DNA from: Glandiceps talaboti
Lineage: Eukaryota > Hemichordata > Enteropneusta > Spengelidae
DNA length: 64,000 nt
Assembly: GCF_964340395.1 (NCBI RefSeq)
Contig: NC_135551.1
Location: forward strand, 21,496,003 to 21,560,002
Direction: 5' to 3'
Positions 62,640-64,000 of the stretch are shown here, one piece after another; position 1 is the first letter of the stretch; every line of letters starts with the position of its first letter. Under the pieces are notes generated by a model, which had not been told where the DNA came from, did not search any database, and worked only from the letters and a program-made list of their open reading frames with translations. Both the position numbers and the translations under genes were made by a program.

Positions 62640-64000
62640 ATCATTTGAATTTATTCAAGTTTACATTCAAGGTATTTTACAAAGAAACAAAAAACATCCC
62701 AGTTGATAAATAAACAAATACCAGACACCTGTCAAAATTGTACATTCAACAAAATACACATATAATATATACAATGGTGTACAAAAAATATCAATAATGA
62801 AAAAGAAAAAAAAAGATTCTATAAATAAAATATTTAGTTGACATTAAAGCCCTGACAACCCTTTGTACCTGTCAAGTACCACAAAGTTCATCATGATTTA
62901 TTTTTAAGTAGCTTAGAATCAAACTTTGACCTTTGACCCTACCATTCTCTTAGTAGGGGTCATTAAAGGGTCACTGGGTAGATTTGAAGGTTGACGGGGA
63001 ATTCTGACCTATAACACACCAATAAATTAAGGAGACCACACCACACACAAATAAATCACTCAAATTGGCAGTTAAAAAAACTAGAAAGTTAACAGAAAAA
63101 AAATGATAATTTATGTATAGGATAAGCAACCCTCATCAGAAATCGATCCAAAAACAAAACTATAATATTTCAGAGATATTTACAAGAACTTTAAGATAAT
63201 AGTTTATATATATTATATTTATATAGTGTTGACGCCAACCACCCTCTACAAAAGTCAAACCCCTAGAAGTTAATTTACAAATTTCAATACTTCTATATTG
63301 ATACATTTTTTTATACAATTATTCCATATTTCATCTGTTATTTGTATCCAGTACAATTAAGTGAAAGTAATCCACAATATAACTGGCTGGCATTTTCAAC
63401 TCTTGCGTTCTTGTTCCATTCACAAAGAATTATTCAGCCGTTATTATTTTCATGTTTAAATTACTTTACGAATTATCAGTCTTAGTAAGTGTACAAAGAA
63501 CTATTTTTCCTGACTTCTGTTTATATTTTTATTTGAGTTTATTTTATTTACTGAAGTTTGGTTGCCTAGCGATCAAATTCTACTAATTACAACAAATTCA
63601 TAATTTGTTGGTTAAATGTCAAATGGTCCAGACCATTTAATCATTGTTTACACATGGACATCAAGCTAGTGTATACAGTACTATAAACAATGGTAAAAAA
63701 GTAATTCAGCAAACAAGGATGGAGTCATTTATGTGTTGTTTACACATGGGCATCAAGCTTGTGTACACAGTACTATAAACAACTGTAAAGAAGTACTTAA
63801 GCAAATACGGAGGAAGCCATTTATTTGTTTACAAATGGACATCAAGCCAGTGCACACAGTACTATAAACAACTGTAAAACAGCAATTCAGTGACTAAGGA
63901 TGGATCAGGTTATCCATAATGTTTACACATGGACATCAAGCCAGTGTACACATGAGTACCATCAATGACTAGTAGACAGGTAAATCACATAATTAGAAGA
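62640..64000 (-). other. AT-rich region, possible 3' UTR of a minus-strand gene entering from the right
   Basis: A minus-strand AATAAA (tttatt, 62650-62655) faces a plus-strand AATAAA (62599-62604). The interval is AT-rich without coding potential, as long 3' UTRs are. No exon is visible, so this is a weak inference. Confidence 0.25.
63646..63960. repeat. ~92-bp tandem repeat, about 4 copies
   Basis: 'gtttacacatggacatcaag' + '(c)cagtgtacacagtactataaacaa(c)tgtaaa' starts at 63646, 63738, 63837 and 63921. The last copy is partial. Confidence 0.92.

Overview
This window is eukaryotic nuclear DNA from an invertebrate animal. The genes have short exons with GT-AG introns, the sequence is AT-rich, intergenic spacing is long, and there are many micro- and minisatellites plus small non-autonomous transposon-like inverted repeats. 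The three recognisable gene families are metazoan. The SON protein keeps the vertebrate-like order of RS region, G-patch and dsRBM, and the repeat style suggests a marine invertebrate (for example a hemichordate, echinoderm, cephalochordate or lophotrochozoan). The species cannot be fixed from sequence reading alone.

Layout, left to right. (1) 1-4168: repeat-rich flank with a 49-bp minisatellite (13 copies) set inside an older, diverged repeat family. (2) 4169-13679, minus strand: a five-exon microsomal glutathione S-transferase 3 gene (MGST3, MAPEG family, 140 aa). (3) 13680-16350: the head-to-head interval between MGST3 and SON, ending in a YY1-type element that overlaps the SON start codon. 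(4) 16351-29622, plus strand: a complete nine-exon SON gene (807 aa) encoding a nuclear-speckle splicing cofactor. Its introns hold several inverted-repeat elements and minisatellites. (5) 29572-30330: a degenerate repeat array whose unit is the last coding segment of SON, lying directly downstream of the stop codon. (6) 30330-38373: the convergent intergenic region, with 100-bp and 48-bp tandem repeats.

(7) 38374-49642, minus strand: a two-exon two-pore-domain potassium channel (K2P, TRESK/KCNK18-like architecture, 479 aa as read), with a 9.8-kb intron that splits the first selectivity-filter glycine codon. (8) 49643-58683: gene-poor DNA with long microsatellites. (9) 58684-60816, plus strand: a two-exon gene for a basic, coiled-coil, 346-aa protein that I do not recognise. 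A near-identical 85-bp fragment of its second exon sits behind a 30-A tract in its only intron. (10) 60817-64000: 3' flank, a 46-bp perfect palindrome, and AT-rich sequence with a ~92-bp tandem repeat that may be the 3' UTR of a minus-strand gene entering from the right.

The genes do not form a functional pathway. MGST3 (membrane glutathione/lipid peroxide metabolism), SON (splicing) and the K2P channel (background K+ current) are ordinary neighbours in an animal genome. All exon boundaries below were read by hand from GT-AG sites, reading-frame phase and remembered family sequence; no alignment or transcript data were available.
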